Shown here: positions 35,391 to 44,858 of the stretch, in pieces
Layout: each line of letters starts with the position of its first letter
Position numbering within the stretch: the stretch's first letter is position 1
Assembly (NCBI GenBank): GCA_943367755.1
Contig: CALRKB020000004.1
Span: 1-64,000, forward strand
Direction of reading: 5' to 3'
Origin: PCC-6802 sp943367755
Lineage (GTDB): Bacteria > Cyanobacteriota > Cyanobacteriia > Pseudanabaenales > Pseudanabaenaceae
DNA length: 64,000 bases
Notes under the pieces: generated by a model
The model's database searches: none
What the model saw: only the letters and a program-made list of their open reading frames with translations
What the model was told of the DNA's origin: nothing
Made by a program: the position numbers and the translations under genes

Positions 35391-35824
35391 TCTGGCACGA
35401 GCAATCCCATGGGAGTCATGGGAGCCGTAAATACAAAATAAATTACCCCTGCACCTAAGAAGGCGATCGCCAGACTAAAGAGAATCACCCACCGATCCGG
35501 CGGTTCGTAGACATCCTCGTCAATGTCATAGCGAACTGCGAAATAGTGCTGCGTAGTCAGCAGCACCGTCAACAAACCAGCGATCGCGAAGGCTAAACCC
35601 AACTTCCAACCATTACCAGGTTCGGGCGACAGGGGAGGCTTAAGCGCGCGCAGCCGGATAATCACGACACCAAAACCCATCAGGGCGATCGCAGTTCGCA
35701 TCCACGCCAGGTAAGTGCGTTCGTTGGCAAGATGGTCGCGCACGCGCGATGGATTGTCTCGTTTCGGCTTCACTAACTTTTCGGCTTCGCAATCTCTCGG
35801 TTTAAACAGGTACAGCATTGGCAA
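35387..35824 (-). CDS. YidH/DUF202-family membrane protein
   Basis: 145 residues. The DUF202 signature RDHLANERTYLAWMRTAIALMGFGVVI is present, then two more membrane helices (LGLAFAIAGLLTVLL and VILFSLAIAFLGAGVIYFVF). Three TM helices in total. Function unknown. The start may be two codons in (MLYLF). Stands alone, convergent with the SPFH gene. Confidence 0.85.
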   Translation of the reverse strand: MPMLYLFKPRDCEAEKLVKPKRDNPSRVRDHLANERTYLAWMRTAIALMGFGVVIIRLRALKPPLSPEPGNGWKLGLAFAIAGLLTVLLTTQHYFAVRYDIDEDVYEPPDRWVILFSLAIAFLGAGVIYFVFTAPMTPMGLLVPE

Positions 35825-35981
35825 TTATGAGACTCCTGGGTGGCAAGTTAGATGGATAGATCGGAGGTTAATGCAGAGATCCCCTTTGGAATTCCAAACG
35901 CAATGGGGAGGGAATCTCTGCATAACAAGCCAGATAACGAGATCTAGCTGGACAGACTGAATTTATAGATATTGCTAGGGG

Positions 35982-36611
35982 TTAGTCATCCACCTCAGCG
36001 TTAGGAATTCGTGCATCTATAAATGATTGGGAGACATTAGGAATATACCAGTTAACTTCACCGGATTTGAAGATTTTAGGATTAGGAATATTCAGTTCGA
36101 TTGTCCCATCAGGACTGCTCTTGGCTACTAAGCTCGTACCATCAAGAATTTCGACCGCCACAGCACCGCTGGTTGTTTGGCCTTTCAGCTTGGCATCGCT
36201 AGGTAGATAAATCCCATTGCAATCCCATTCTTCCTCTGTTGTTTGGCCATCTCCTAGAAAGTAAATGGCATTGTCATAGGTATCAGTTGATTTCTTGGGC
36301 TTACGACCGTAAACAGCGATGGTTTTACCCGTCTCGTTGCGGCATTCTCCCCAATTAATTCCCGAAGCTTGGCTATATTTGAGGAAGTCAAGTTCGTCCT
36401 GATTTTGAGTTTCTGCTGGGGCAGTTTTCTCCGTTTTAACTTGAACTTCCTTCGCATTTAAAGGGCTGGCGAGCGATTTATTGTGTTCGACATTGACGGC
36501 ACCTCTCGTAAAATTGGTCTTTTGTGCTAAGGACGGTTGTGCAAACGCTAAGTTAGCGACAACTAATAGGGCAACCAAGAATAATTTCAAGTACGATTTC
36601 AGGAATTGCAT
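35982..36611 (-). CDS. Secreted WDC(N/D)G-motif protein, paralogue 1
   Basis: 209 residues with a clear signal peptide (about residues 1-29, cleavage after SLAQ) and an RBS (GGAGAAAAACT). The mature region has two conserved cysteines, one in GECRNETG and one in WDCNGIYLP, separated by an IYFLGDGQT(T)EEE segment. The C-terminus has WYIPNVSQSFIDAR. The same pattern recurs in the protein at 49776. I know no named family. It is immediately downstream of the CadD-like transporter gene pair on the same strand, which suggests joint function at the envelope. Confidence 0.7.
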   Translation of the reverse strand: MQFLKSYLKLFLVALLVVANLAFAQPSLAQKTNFTRGAVNVEHNKSLASPLNAKEVQVKTEKTAPAETQNQDELDFLKYSQASGINWGECRNETGKTIAVYGRKPKKSTDTYDNAIYFLGDGQTTEEEWDCNGIYLPSDAKLKGQTTSGAVAVEILDGTSLVAKSSPDGTIELNIPNPKIFKSGEVNWYIPNVSQSFIDARIPNAEVDD

Positions 36612-36675
36612 AGTTTTTCTCCTTTAAAGTTGATATAGATTCAATGTCAAATCAATACCTTGCTGCCACTGAATC

Positions 36676-37347
36676 TCAGGTGGCAAATAGGCTTTTTTGC
36701 AGTAGTTGCAAACTGCCGCTGTCAGTCAGGATATAAATCCCTAAACCGATCAGAACGAATGGCATTACTGTCCTACCGTAGCGCGCGATCGGGCGGGCGA
36801 TCGCCGTTTGGCGGGTTAACCAGTAGGCGATCGAACACCACGCCCCAATCAGCAGATAGAAAACACCCAGCGTTACTCCCAGGCTGGGTAGATTGCAGTT
36901 CGCGAACAAAGGTACGTAAATACCAATATTGTCTCCTCCATTTGCCAAGGTCACGGCAGCGACATTAAACGTGTGGGGAGTCAGAAGACGAGCTAGCGAT
37001 ACAACCATGGGAGATTGATGCAATTTGGCATGGACGACTTCAACCGATACTGTCTGTACCTCTCCGCGATCTGCTTCACGATTCATCAGGTTGGCAATCC
37101 CAATAATTAGAGGGACTACACCCAGAAAACCGATCCATGCTTTCGGCAAGATTAACCCACCGAAGAAGCCAGGTAGACTAAAGAGGATAATTGCGGTAAA
37201 ACCTAGATACTGTCCCATAATGATATGTTTAGGATGGAAAGTAGTATTTACCTGTGCGAAGAACAGCATCAGAATGACAATGTCATCGATGTTGGTGGCA
37301 GCAAAGGATACGATCCCTGCAACTATTGCACCTGTTAACCAACCCAT
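36676..37347 (-). CDS. CadD-family (cadmium resistance) transporter, copy 1
   Basis: 223 residues, five to six membrane helices, LysE/CadD superfamily pattern: ATNIDDIVILMLFFAQ, the GQYLGF motif, LGVVPLIIGI, and NGGDNIGIYVPLFA. Family members export or sequester cadmium; other divalent cations are possible. It is the second of two tandem paralogues separated by 22 bp. It is followed by the secreted WDC(N/D)G protein. Confidence 0.82.
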   Translation of the reverse strand: MGWLTGAIVAGIVSFAATNIDDIVILMLFFAQVNTTFHPKHIIMGQYLGFTAIILFSLPGFFGGLILPKAWIGFLGVVPLIIGIANLMNREADRGEVQTVSVEVVHAKLHQSPMVVSLARLLTPHTFNVAAVTLANGGDNIGIYVPLFANCNLPSLGVTLGVFYLLIGAWCSIAYWLTRQTAIARPIARYGRTVMPFVLIGLGIYILTDSGSLQLLQKSLFAT

Positions 37348-37369
37348 GACAGCGCCGCCATCTCCTACT

Positions 37370-38071
37370 TCAATTGTTTTCTAATTTAGCCGTCTGCCTG
37401 CGATCTTTGACCAATCCCACCAAGCAGAGACAACTACCAACCAGTGCTAGTGGATTTAATGCACCGCTATCCAAAATAATCACCACGCCTAAGCCAATCA
37501 GAACATATGGTACGAGATGATTACCGTAGCGCGTCAAAAGAGAAGCGATCGCCGGTTGAAGGGTTAGCTTATAAGTAGCATAGCACCAGACTCCCACAAG
37601 AGAGAGAAATATAGCGATGATTACTAATAAACTTTTCCATTCGCTATTGGCGAACAAAGGTACGTAAATACCAATGTTGTCGCTACCATTAGCAACTGTA
37701 ATCGCTGCTACACTATAGGTTTGGGGAGAAAGCAGACTCTGTAAAGGAGAGGATTCAGACGGCTCGGTAGCTACTTCAGGTTCTTCCGATGCATCGTTCT
37801 CTGGATTGAGCAAGCGACTCAAACCCAAGGCAATTGGAACCAGACCCAGTAATCCAATCAGGTAGTGGGGCAAGATCGACCTTCCAAAAAAGCCAGGCAG
37901 ACTGACTGCAAGAAGGGCGATGAAGCCGAGATATTGTCCGATAACGATGTGTCGGCGACGGAACGTATTATTCGTTTGTGAAAATAACAGCGTCAGGATC
38001 ACCAGATCGTCAAGATTGGTAGCTGTAAAAGCCGTTATTCCGGTAGGAATTGCGGTTACTAACCAGTTCAT
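37370..38071 (-). CDS. CadD-family transporter, copy 2
   Basis: 233 residues with the same motifs as its neighbour (ATNLDDLVILTLLFSQ, IGQYLGF, NGSDNIGIYVPLF). A longer, acidic cytoplasmic loop (ENDASEEPEVATEPSES) lies where copy 1 has a histidine-containing loop. The difference in the loop may mean different metal preferences or interactions. First gene of the putative three-gene unit CadD-CadD-secreted protein. Confidence 0.82.
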   Translation of the reverse strand: MNWLVTAIPTGITAFTATNLDDLVILTLLFSQTNNTFRRRHIVIGQYLGFIALLAVSLPGFFGRSILPHYLIGLLGLVPIALGLSRLLNPENDASEEPEVATEPSESSPLQSLLSPQTYSVAAITVANGSDNIGIYVPLFANSEWKSLLVIIAIFLSLVGVWCYATYKLTLQPAIASLLTRYGNHLVPYVLIGLGVVIILDSGALNPLALVGSCLCLVGLVKDRRQTAKLENN

Positions 38072-38183
38072 TTCCGTTTGTCCTTTATTTCATTCCAGAG
38101 ATTAGAAGCTTTTGTGATATCCCCGCCTGGGTTTAGGGAATATTTGCAGGATTTAGCGGGAGCAGCATCCCGATCGCAGGTTT

Positions 38184-39638
38184 TCATTGGAGATCGCTAA
38201 ATCGGATATGAATTTCCTCCATGGATCGCTGCATTTTTCCCATCATGATTGGAGAGCGTACTCTTTGGAAGACATACCATCCAAAACCCACCATAAGATA
38301 CAACAGGAACAGATAGGGAAACACGTTGTTAGGAAACGCTGGAGTAGGGAACAATTCGCTACCGGGGATGCCAAGCGTACCCACGACGGGAAGTAGCATA
38401 AAGCCTATTGCCAATATCGAGAAAACTATGTCTCTCGACCGTAGTTTGCCAAAGCGATAGAGGTAAACTGGTGCCGCGATCGAAACCAGGATGTACACCA
38501 GCAGAAATCCATAGGTGCAAATCGTGCCGAAGTAGCCCTGACTGTCAAAGGCTTTCACCCCAAACAGGTTCACCAAAGCAGGCACCAAAAAAGTGAGCAG
38601 AGACGATAAGGCGATCGCGGTGTGAGGTGTGAGGTTGAGTTCGTGAGCTTTGCCAAGCGAATTGTGCAGCAACCCATGTCGTGCCATCAAGAATAGCAAT
38701 CTGGCCGTCGGATTGATACAAGCGAGGGTGCAGGAGAAAAAGCTCAACAGCGCACCCAGGCTAATCAGCACGCCCAAGAAGTCGACTCCAGCTTGATGTG
38801 CCAAGAAATCGAGAGGGGCTTCAGTCGTGCCTAGATTACTCGCAGCACCGTTAAACCCCAATATCACGATGTAAGACATTACGATAAAGAATGAACCTGC
38901 CAGAATTACACTTTGCGTCACGGATTTGGGAATAGAGCGCAGGGGATCTCGCGCCTCATCTCCCAAAGATGTCGAACTCTCAAACCCAGAAAAGCCAAAC
39001 ACGACCAGTACGATGCCCATTGTGATGCCACCAGGGGTTGCGCCTTGCAGGGTCAATTGTGATAGATCGATCGCAAAGCCTTTATGCGCCCAGACAATCG
39101 AGCCTAAAAGCAGGATGGAGGCGATCGAGACTCCCTCTAATACCAGCATCATTTTTGCCGATAGCTTGATGTCTCTATAGGCCATATACCAGGCAGAAGC
39201 AGCCCCAATCGCAAATAATGTCAGAATCTCCACATGAATGCCGAGATGGCCAAGCATTTTTTGCCCGAAAATGGCAAATCCGCACAGGGTAGACATGCCC
39301 GTAAATAAATAGGCCAGTACCAACCCCAAACCGCACAAAACTCCCGCACTAGGCCCTAAACCCTTGAAAATGTAGGAATACAGCGATCCGGGAGAAGCTG
39401 AGCGACGAGCGAACTGATTAATGTTGATGCTCACAAACACTAGACCAATCATGCCGAGCAGAAGACTCAGCCAGGTGCCGTTGCCAGAAGAGGCAAAGAT
39501 CAGGCTTAAAACTGCTGCTGGTACAGTTGTAGGAGCGATTACGGCAATCGATTGAGCCAGAACTTCCCCGTAGGAAAGGCATTCGTGCTTTAAGCCATGC
39601 AAACTCCTATTTAGTTGCGCGATTTTGGTTATCGTCAT
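38184..39638 (-). CDS. APC-superfamily amino-acid permease
   Basis: 484 residues and about 12 membrane helices. The APC fold is indicated by PTTVPAAVLSLIFASSGNGT, GGITMGIVLVVFGFSGFESSTSLGDEARDP in the TM6 region, and a TM8 NPTARLL segment. The FSGFE...EARDP block is that of the AAT/APA amino-acid-polyamine branch. Substrate unknown; a sulfur-containing or other amino acid is possible given the region. A 45-bp element shared with 49543 lies upstream. Confidence 0.85.
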   Translation of the reverse strand: MTITKIAQLNRSLHGLKHECLSYGEVLAQSIAVIAPTTVPAAVLSLIFASSGNGTWLSLLLGMIGLVFVSININQFARRSASPGSLYSYIFKGLGPSAGVLCGLGLVLAYLFTGMSTLCGFAIFGQKMLGHLGIHVEILTLFAIGAASAWYMAYRDIKLSAKMMLVLEGVSIASILLLGSIVWAHKGFAIDLSQLTLQGATPGGITMGIVLVVFGFSGFESSTSLGDEARDPLRSIPKSVTQSVILAGSFFIVMSYIVILGFNGAASNLGTTEAPLDFLAHQAGVDFLGVLISLGALLSFFSCTLACINPTARLLFLMARHGLLHNSLGKAHELNLTPHTAIALSSLLTFLVPALVNLFGVKAFDSQGYFGTICTYGFLLVYILVSIAAPVYLYRFGKLRSRDIVFSILAIGFMLLPVVGTLGIPGSELFPTPAFPNNVFPYLFLLYLMVGFGWYVFQRVRSPIMMGKMQRSMEEIHIRFSDLQ

Positions 39639-39760
39639 TCACAATCTCCTTATTAGATCGAGTGATCGCCACTACGATCGACTCGAACTGGCTGTTTCCT
39701 ACCTTGTGCAGACATCTGCGTTGAAATCTATTAGGTTAACTGTAGGTAAACATTCTAATA

Positions 39761-39806
39761 AGAGCAAACATTCTTTATTGTCGAATTGATAAACAGAAGT
39801 TATCGA
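39761..39806 (-). promoter_or_regulatory. Shared promoter element, copy 1 (APC permease)
   Basis: About 31 of 45 bases match 49543-49587, including GCAAA-ATTCTT and GATAAA--GAAGTTAT. Lies 120 bp upstream of the APC gene, in the same orientation relative to the gene as the other copies. Binding protein unknown. Confidence 0.4.
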
Positions 39807-39812
39807 ACTCTA

Positions 39813-40235
39813 TCAATTACTACTTTCGATCGCTAAGGACACTCTTTCCCCCCCGACCTTTTGCATCGTTCCCAAAATTTTAGCTAACTGTTCGTAGGAT
39901 ACTTTGCGATCTGCTTTCAAAAGTACTGCACTCTGGGGATTTGTCCCGAGGAAAACCTGAATTTGCTGCGTTAATTCCGCTTCTGACACGATCTTATCCC
40001 TCACAGCAATTTGCCCTTGAAGGTTCAACCCCACAACCATGGGATCGGCAGTTTTCTGATTGCTCGATGAATTCCCCGTTGCGTTTGGCAATGTCACGTT
40101 CAGTACATTTTGCTGCCGGGTCAATGTCATGGAGACAACAATGAAAAATGTCAAAACAGTCAAGATCACATCCATCATTGGCACCAGATTGACATCTGGC
40201 ATGGGGGATGAGGCACGTCGATTTCTACGGCGCAT
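39813..40235 (-). CDS. exbD: ExbD/TolR-family energy-transducer protein
   Basis: 140 residues. N-terminal membrane helix with the conserved proton-path aspartate (NLVPMMDVILTVLTFFIVV), then a periplasmic domain ending SYEQLAKILGTMQKVGGERVSLA. Third gene of a TonB-like/ExbB/ExbD operon; 64 bp after exbB. Forms the proton channel with ExbB. Confidence 0.9.
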   Translation of the reverse strand: MRRRNRRASSPMPDVNLVPMMDVILTVLTFFIVVSMTLTRQQNVLNVTLPNATGNSSSNQKTADPMVVGLNLQGQIAVRDKIVSEAELTQQIQVFLGTNPQSAVLLKADRKVSYEQLAKILGTMQKVGGERVSLAIESSN

Positions 40236-40299
40236 AGGATAAATTATGTAAATTAACGACAGAATTCATGGGAAACCATCCACTGGATCTGCAAAAGTT

Positions 40300-40998
40300 T
40301 CAAGGCTTTGCTTCGCTAGAGCCACCCACCAACCTTGAGTTTGGCAAGTTCGAATCGTAGTGGAGCCATCTCGGCTCGTACCAAACTTGACGGTAGATCA
40401 GTTCTAGTTCGCTACCCACAATCAGAAAATAATCCATCTGCTTGGCTTGTAGCGCTGCCAGAATTCGAAAAATGGTTAGAGCAACGATCGCGATTAGCAT
40501 GCCGCCAGCGGTTGCTGTCAGAGCCTCACCTATGCCCGCTGCTGCTTTGGTCACATCTCCAGAACCATTCCCTCCAATATTCAAATTACCAAAGGTGAGC
40601 ATCAGACCCGTGACCGTTCCCAAAAGTCCTAATAATGGTGCAATTCCGATCGTACTCTCCAGCAATTTATTCCCCCGATGCATTTCCATAAATTCCTTGT
40701 CCGCTGCTGTTTCCAGTGCTAGGCGGAAAGTTTCAGGGGTAGGCTGTTTCAGTCTTAAAGGGGCTAATAGAAATCGACCAATTGGGATGCCATCAGCTTG
40801 GCGAGCGATCGCTGCCGCTTTTTCTAGATCGTAATGGGCAAACTCCAGAACATCGCGAACGATTTTATCTTCCTGACTCAGTAAGCGATACCAGAACCAA
40901 CTGCGTTCGATCGCTGTGGCAATTGTCAGAACGGATAGGCCCACAATCGGTATCATGATGGGGCCTCCCCTGGAAATTAAATCGAATACATTAGACAT
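40300..40998 (-). CDS. exbB: ExbB/TolQ/MotA-family proton-channel protein
   Basis: 232 residues, three membrane helices. Family block LLGLLGTVTGLMLTFGNLNIGG, then GIGEALTATAGGMLIAIVALTIF. Acts with ExbD to power a TonB-type transducer. 12 bp after the TonB-like gene, so co-transcribed. Confidence 0.9.
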   Translation of the reverse strand: MSNVFDLISRGGPIMIPIVGLSVLTIATAIERSWFWYRLLSQEDKIVRDVLEFAHYDLEKAAAIARQADGIPIGRFLLAPLRLKQPTPETFRLALETAADKEFMEMHRGNKLLESTIGIAPLLGLLGTVTGLMLTFGNLNIGGNGSGDVTKAAAGIGEALTATAGGMLIAIVALTIFRILAALQAKQMDYFLIVGSELELIYRQVWYEPRWLHYDSNLPNSRLVGGSSEAKP

Positions 40999-41010
40999 AA
41001 CAGCAGCACC

Positions 41011-42138
41011 TCACTTGGGCAAGTTCTTCCAAATCACAACAACCGTTCCTGTTTTATCTGCCGTGGGCACCAAATTAATAAAAAGAGAAATTTTCTCTCG
41101 TTTAACAGCGTAGAGCAACCCTCCTCCATATTGCTGAGGGGTATCTGGCGGCTCGAAGCCATTGTTGACTAAATTGGTGCGAAAGTAAGTATCAAAAAAA
41201 GCGTCTGGAGTTTCTCCAGTTACTACCTGCATGATGCCGATCTCTGGACGAGGCGAACTCCCCACAAAAAAATCACCCGATTGAGTAAAGTTTGTGGGAG
41301 TTGCATCCGTTCCCTGCAAACCGCCAAGCACGCTACTGATTTCTGCCGGTACTTCAATCGCATTGGCTAAATCCCCCAGGGCTAGTGGCGCATCCGATAA
41401 GACGTACAGAGTTCCCGATTTATCTACTAACAGACTGAGGAATTGCAGCAGTCCATTTCTGCTAACTTGATAAACCTTCCGATTGGAGTCGTTACTAGTC
41501 AACTTGGTATCATACTTTTTCGCAGGCAACTCCTTTTCAAAGAAAGCTGAGACATCGGATAGTCCTTTAACTGTTTGCTTGCAAGCAGCTTTGTTGTAGC
41601 ATCCAGATTGAGCGCCAGGATATTGCGGGAAATCTTCCCAAGCGGTGGCATCAGTGGTGCGATCGACAGACTTTTCCGGTTGGTTTGGTGTTTGTGCGGG
41701 TGTTTGTGCGGGTGTTTGTTGCTTGGGAGTCTCGACTGCTGGCTTTGGCGACCGAGTGGGTGGAATAATGGGTTTAGCCTGAATAGGGGGCACGAGTGCG
41801 GGTTTGTCCATCACAGGCTTTACTTTGGGGGGCACCTTAACAGGTGGTAACTTAGTCGCAACTGTTTTGGCAGGAGTAGGTAACTGCGAAATCCTTACCT
41901 TTTTTTCTTCTAACTTAACTGGTTCGGACTTGCGATCCGGCTCCAGAGGTACGAGCATTAGCAACCCATGCAGTGCAAGCGAAACGAGCGTTCCCAACCA
42001 AAAGACTTTCTGGGGGAATTTAGCAGATTGGCGTGGTGAGTGCAGCCAGTTTGCGATGTCTGGCGGTAAAGATGTCAATGGTTCTACAGATGTTGGAGAA
42101 TCCACATTCGTAGTAATAGTGTTGATAGGGTTGGGCAC
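41011..42138 (-). CDS. TonB-like protein with Pro-rich linker and unusual C-terminal domain
   Basis: 375 residues. Short cytoplasmic N-terminus, one membrane helix (FWLGTLVSLALHGLLMLVP, about 45-63), then a long Pro/Lys/Gln-rich periplasmic linker (about 75-155). The last ~210 residues contain QYPGAQSGCYNKAACKQT and a YGGGLLYAVKREKISLFINLVP block. They do not show the canonical TonB YP motif. It probably couples ExbBD energy to an outer-membrane receptor. The receptor gene is not in the window; the sulfate-binding gene is next upstream, transcribed in the same direction but 200 bp away. Confidence 0.72.
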   Translation of the reverse strand: MPNPINTITTNVDSPTSVEPLTSLPPDIANWLHSPRQSAKFPQKVFWLGTLVSLALHGLLMLVPLEPDRKSEPVKLEEKKVRISQLPTPAKTVATKLPPVKVPPKVKPVMDKPALVPPIQAKPIIPPTRSPKPAVETPKQQTPAQTPAQTPNQPEKSVDRTTDATAWEDFPQYPGAQSGCYNKAACKQTVKGLSDVSAFFEKELPAKKYDTKLTSNDSNRKVYQVSRNGLLQFLSLLVDKSGTLYVLSDAPLALGDLANAIEVPAEISSVLGGLQGTDATPTNFTQSGDFFVGSSPRPEIGIMQVVTGETPDAFFDTYFRTNLVNNGFEPPDTPQQYGGGLLYAVKREKISLFINLVPTADKTGTVVVIWKNLPK

Positions 42139-42343
42139 AGAATTTAAGGAAAATTATCTGAGTGCTGCGATCGAGAAAAATTGACTATGAGATGCTAACT
42201 AAGTCGTTTGTTACATTGAGAATTATACGTAGCGATTTTCACCGTGGCATCTAGCCGATTTCATTGGTTTGAGATACAGCTATTAACCAGGAATTTTGGT
42301 TGGTGAAACTCGCTACTTATATCAACTGAAATAGCGTTCCAGG

Positions 42344-43453
42344 TTAGCGTGCGCCAGCTTGTATTTTGTCAAAGACTGCACCATCATCAAAGAATCTTTT
42401 CTGGACGTTGTCCCAACCATTGAAGTCTTTAACGGTAAAGAGTTTGCTAATTTTCGGGAATTTCTTGTCTACCTCCTTGGCAATACCAGGATTGACAGGG
42501 CGAAATCCTACTTTGGCAAATTCTCTCTGTGCTTCTGGGGTAAACAGGAACTTCACAAATGCCTCTGCGACTTCACGGGTGCCATGCTTGTCCACGTTCT
42601 TATCAACTACAGCAATAGGGTTATCGATGGAAATATTCACAGGTGGCACGACATAGAAGGATGCTCCTTCACCTTGCTGCCCCGCAAGAATAACTTCATT
42701 TTCATAGTTTAACAGCACATCACCCTGATTCTTTTTAAAGAAAACGTCGCTGGCATCCCGTGCATCTTTGGGTAGCACTGGTACGTTCTTATACACCTGC
42801 GATACATACTCAAGAGCCTTGTTCTCATTGCCGCCTGTCTGACTGATGGAACCCCATAAACCCAAGAAGTTCCACCGTGCCCCGCCAGAGGTTTTAGGGT
42901 TAGCTGTGATTACTTTGACATCAGGTTTCGCTAAATCGCTCCAGGTGCGAATTTTCTTAGGATTACCCGGACGAGTCACAAGTGCAATTACCGAACGAGA
43001 GACAATTGCTTCATTCGGAGCTTCTTTTTCCCAGCCAGGTTGAATTAATCCAGCTTTTTCAATGCGCTTGGTATCCAATGACAGAGCTAGGGCCACCACA
43101 TCTGCTTCCAAACCATCTAAAACCGCACGAGTTTGAGAGCCAGAACCACCATAACTTCCCTGAATACTTACCTCTTGCCCATTGTGCTCCCGTTTCCACT
43201 TTTCGACAAATAGGGGAATGATTCGGTCATAGGCGGCTTTTGTAACCGCATAGGAAACTAGAGTTAGCTGAATGCTTTTAGGCTTTTGAGCAATTAGCTG
43301 AGTTTGTTGGTTTGGCGTTCTCAACTGGTGGCGGGATGCAGGCTGACTGAAAATACCCGTCGCCGCAGCAACCGGCAGAATGCTCCCATAACCAATGCTA
43401 GTTGCTACTAATAGAGCTGTTAGTGGGGCCTGCTTATCCGAGCGGTGTTTCAT
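42344..43453 (-). CDS. sbpA: Periplasmic sulfate-binding protein
   Basis: 369 residues from the ATG at 43453; an in-frame ATG 11 codons further out is possible. N-terminal secretion signal region (LLVATSIGYGSILPVAAATG), then the sulfate/thiosulfate-binding fold: LTLVSYAVTKAAYDRIIP, GGSGSQTRAVLDG, ANPKTSGGARWNFLG and NYENEVILA. Feeds CysTWA. Divergent from cysK; the 255-bp promoter region holds two 26-bp palindromes with an identical TAAATACATAGGA core. Confidence 0.93.
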   Translation of the reverse strand: MKHRSDKQAPLTALLVATSIGYGSILPVAAATGIFSQPASRHQLRTPNQQTQLIAQKPKSIQLTLVSYAVTKAAYDRIIPLFVEKWKREHNGQEVSIQGSYGGSGSQTRAVLDGLEADVVALALSLDTKRIEKAGLIQPGWEKEAPNEAIVSRSVIALVTRPGNPKKIRTWSDLAKPDVKVITANPKTSGGARWNFLGLWGSISQTGGNENKALEYVSQVYKNVPVLPKDARDASDVFFKKNQGDVLLNYENEVILAGQQGEGASFYVVPPVNISIDNPIAVVDKNVDKHGTREVAEAFVKFLFTPEAQREFAKVGFRPVNPGIAKEVDKKFPKISKLFTVKDFNGWDNVQKRFFDDGAVFDKIQAGAR

Positions 43454-43495
43454 AGGGAATAAAAGTCCTTTACATACATTTGACAAAACTTAATC

Positions 43496-43521
43496 TACAC
43501 TAAATACATAGGAATAGTGTA
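43496..43521. promoter_or_regulatory. 26-bp palindrome, site C (sbpA promoter)
   Basis: TACACTA and TAGTGTA, perfectly complementary arms, with core AATACATAGGAA. It lies 43 bp upstream of the sbpA ATG, overlapping the expected promoter. Confidence 0.7.
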
Positions 43522-43656
43522 ATTCTGCATACTAAATTCTCACACTCTATGCATAAAATCAAGACCTGTGGATTGCCCAGTTTACATAATCTTGGCTCTG
43601 GCATTCTTAGACGGGATACTTGCGATTTGTGCGTTTGTATGAAATGCTACATATTA

Positions 43657-43682
43657 TACGATAAATACATAGGATTATCGTA
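43657..43682. promoter_or_regulatory. 26-bp palindrome, site D (cysK promoter)
   Basis: TACGATA and TATCGTA are perfectly complementary. The core AATACATAGGAT shares a 13-base run with site C. It ends 26 bp before the cysK ATG, a position that would block initiation. Confidence 0.7.
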
Positions 43683-43708
43683 GATTATTTATACTACTAC
43701 ACACAGCT

Positions 43709-44671
43709 ATGCATATTGCTCATAACATCACAGAATTAATCGGTCATACACCATTGGTGCAGCTCAACTACATTCCCCGCCTGGAACAATGCGTGGCCAG
43801 AATTGTAGTCAAGCTAGAGTCAATGAATCCTTCGTCTTCCGTCAAAGATCGCATCGGTATTGCCATGATTAACGCTGCGGAGGAAAATGGATCGATTTTG
43901 CCAGGTAGATCGGTAATTGTGGAGCCGACTTCAGGAAATACAGGCATCGCTCTGGCTATGATCGCGGCAGCTAAGGGATACCGTCTGATTCTGACAATGC
44001 CTGAAACCATGAGTATAGAAAGACGAGCATTGCTCAAAGCCTATGGCGCGGAATTGGAATTAACACCTGGATCTGAAGGCATGAGGGGTGCCATTCGTCG
44101 CGCTACTGAACTGGCGGAAACAATTCCCCATGCGTTTATGCCGCAACAATTTCGCAATCCAGCTAACCCTGAGATTCATCGCAAGACAACAGCAGAAGAA
44201 ATTTGGAACGACACTGATGGTGAAGTAGATATTTTAGTGGCTGGAGTTGGTACGGGTGGCACGATTACGGGTGTGGCTGAGGTAATTAAACCGCGCAAGC
44301 CGAGTTTTCAGGCGATCGCCGTAGAACCTGCAAACAGTCCGGTACTAGCAGGAGGAAATCCGGGCGTGCATAAAATTCAGGGAATTGGTGCCGGGTTCAT
44401 TCCCGAAGTCTTGCGAACCGATCTGATTGATGAAATCATCGCGATTGCGGATGAAGAGGCGATCGCCTACAGTCGTCGCCTTGCCAGAGATGAGGGTATA
44501 TTATCAGGTATCTCATCGGGAGCGGCACTTGCTGCGGCTATTCGCGTTGGTCAGCGTCCAGAAAATGACGGCAAGCTAATTGTGATAATACAGCCGAGCT
44601 TTGGCGAACGCTATCTGAGTACGGCGTTGTTTGAAGATCCGAGAATTGTGAAAGCTTCAGCAATTAAATGA
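43709..44671 (+). CDS. cysK: Cysteine synthase A (O-acetylserine sulfhydrylase), copy 1
   Basis: 320 residues. The PLP lysine is Lys46 in SSSVKDRIG. The SGNTG loop binds the substrate carboxylate, GVGTGGTITG binds the PLP phosphate, and ISSGAA lies near the C-terminus. The active-site groove is the known docking site for the C-terminal Ile of serine acetyltransferase. It makes cysteine from O-acetylserine and sulfide. A close paralogue is at 52897. Confidence 0.96.
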   Translation: MHIAHNITELIGHTPLVQLNYIPRLEQCVARIVVKLESMNPSSSVKDRIGIAMINAAEENGSILPGRSVIVEPTSGNTGIALAMIAAAKGYRLILTMPETMSIERRALLKAYGAELELTPGSEGMRGAIRRATELAETIPHAFMPQQFRNPANPEIHRKTTAEEIWNDTDGEVDILVAGVGTGGTITGVAEVIKPRKPSFQAIAVEPANSPVLAGGNPGVHKIQGIGAGFIPEVLRTDLIDEIIAIADEEAIAYSRRLARDEGILSGISSGAALAAAIRVGQRPENDGKLIVIIQPSFGERYLSTALFEDPRIVKASAIK

Positions 44672-44858
44672 GGGAAGCGAGAGTGGATCTCAAGTTGCTG
44701 CTTGGTTGCTGCACGTATCGAATAGTTCTCCACATCTTTTGCTGGCAAGTGTATTTTCAATAGTTTAAGGCCTCTCAGGAATTCATCATGAGACCTAGAA
44801 ATAGAATTATGGCGCGATGTGAATTTTACATCTCGTACTTCTTTTGTCGACAAATTAA

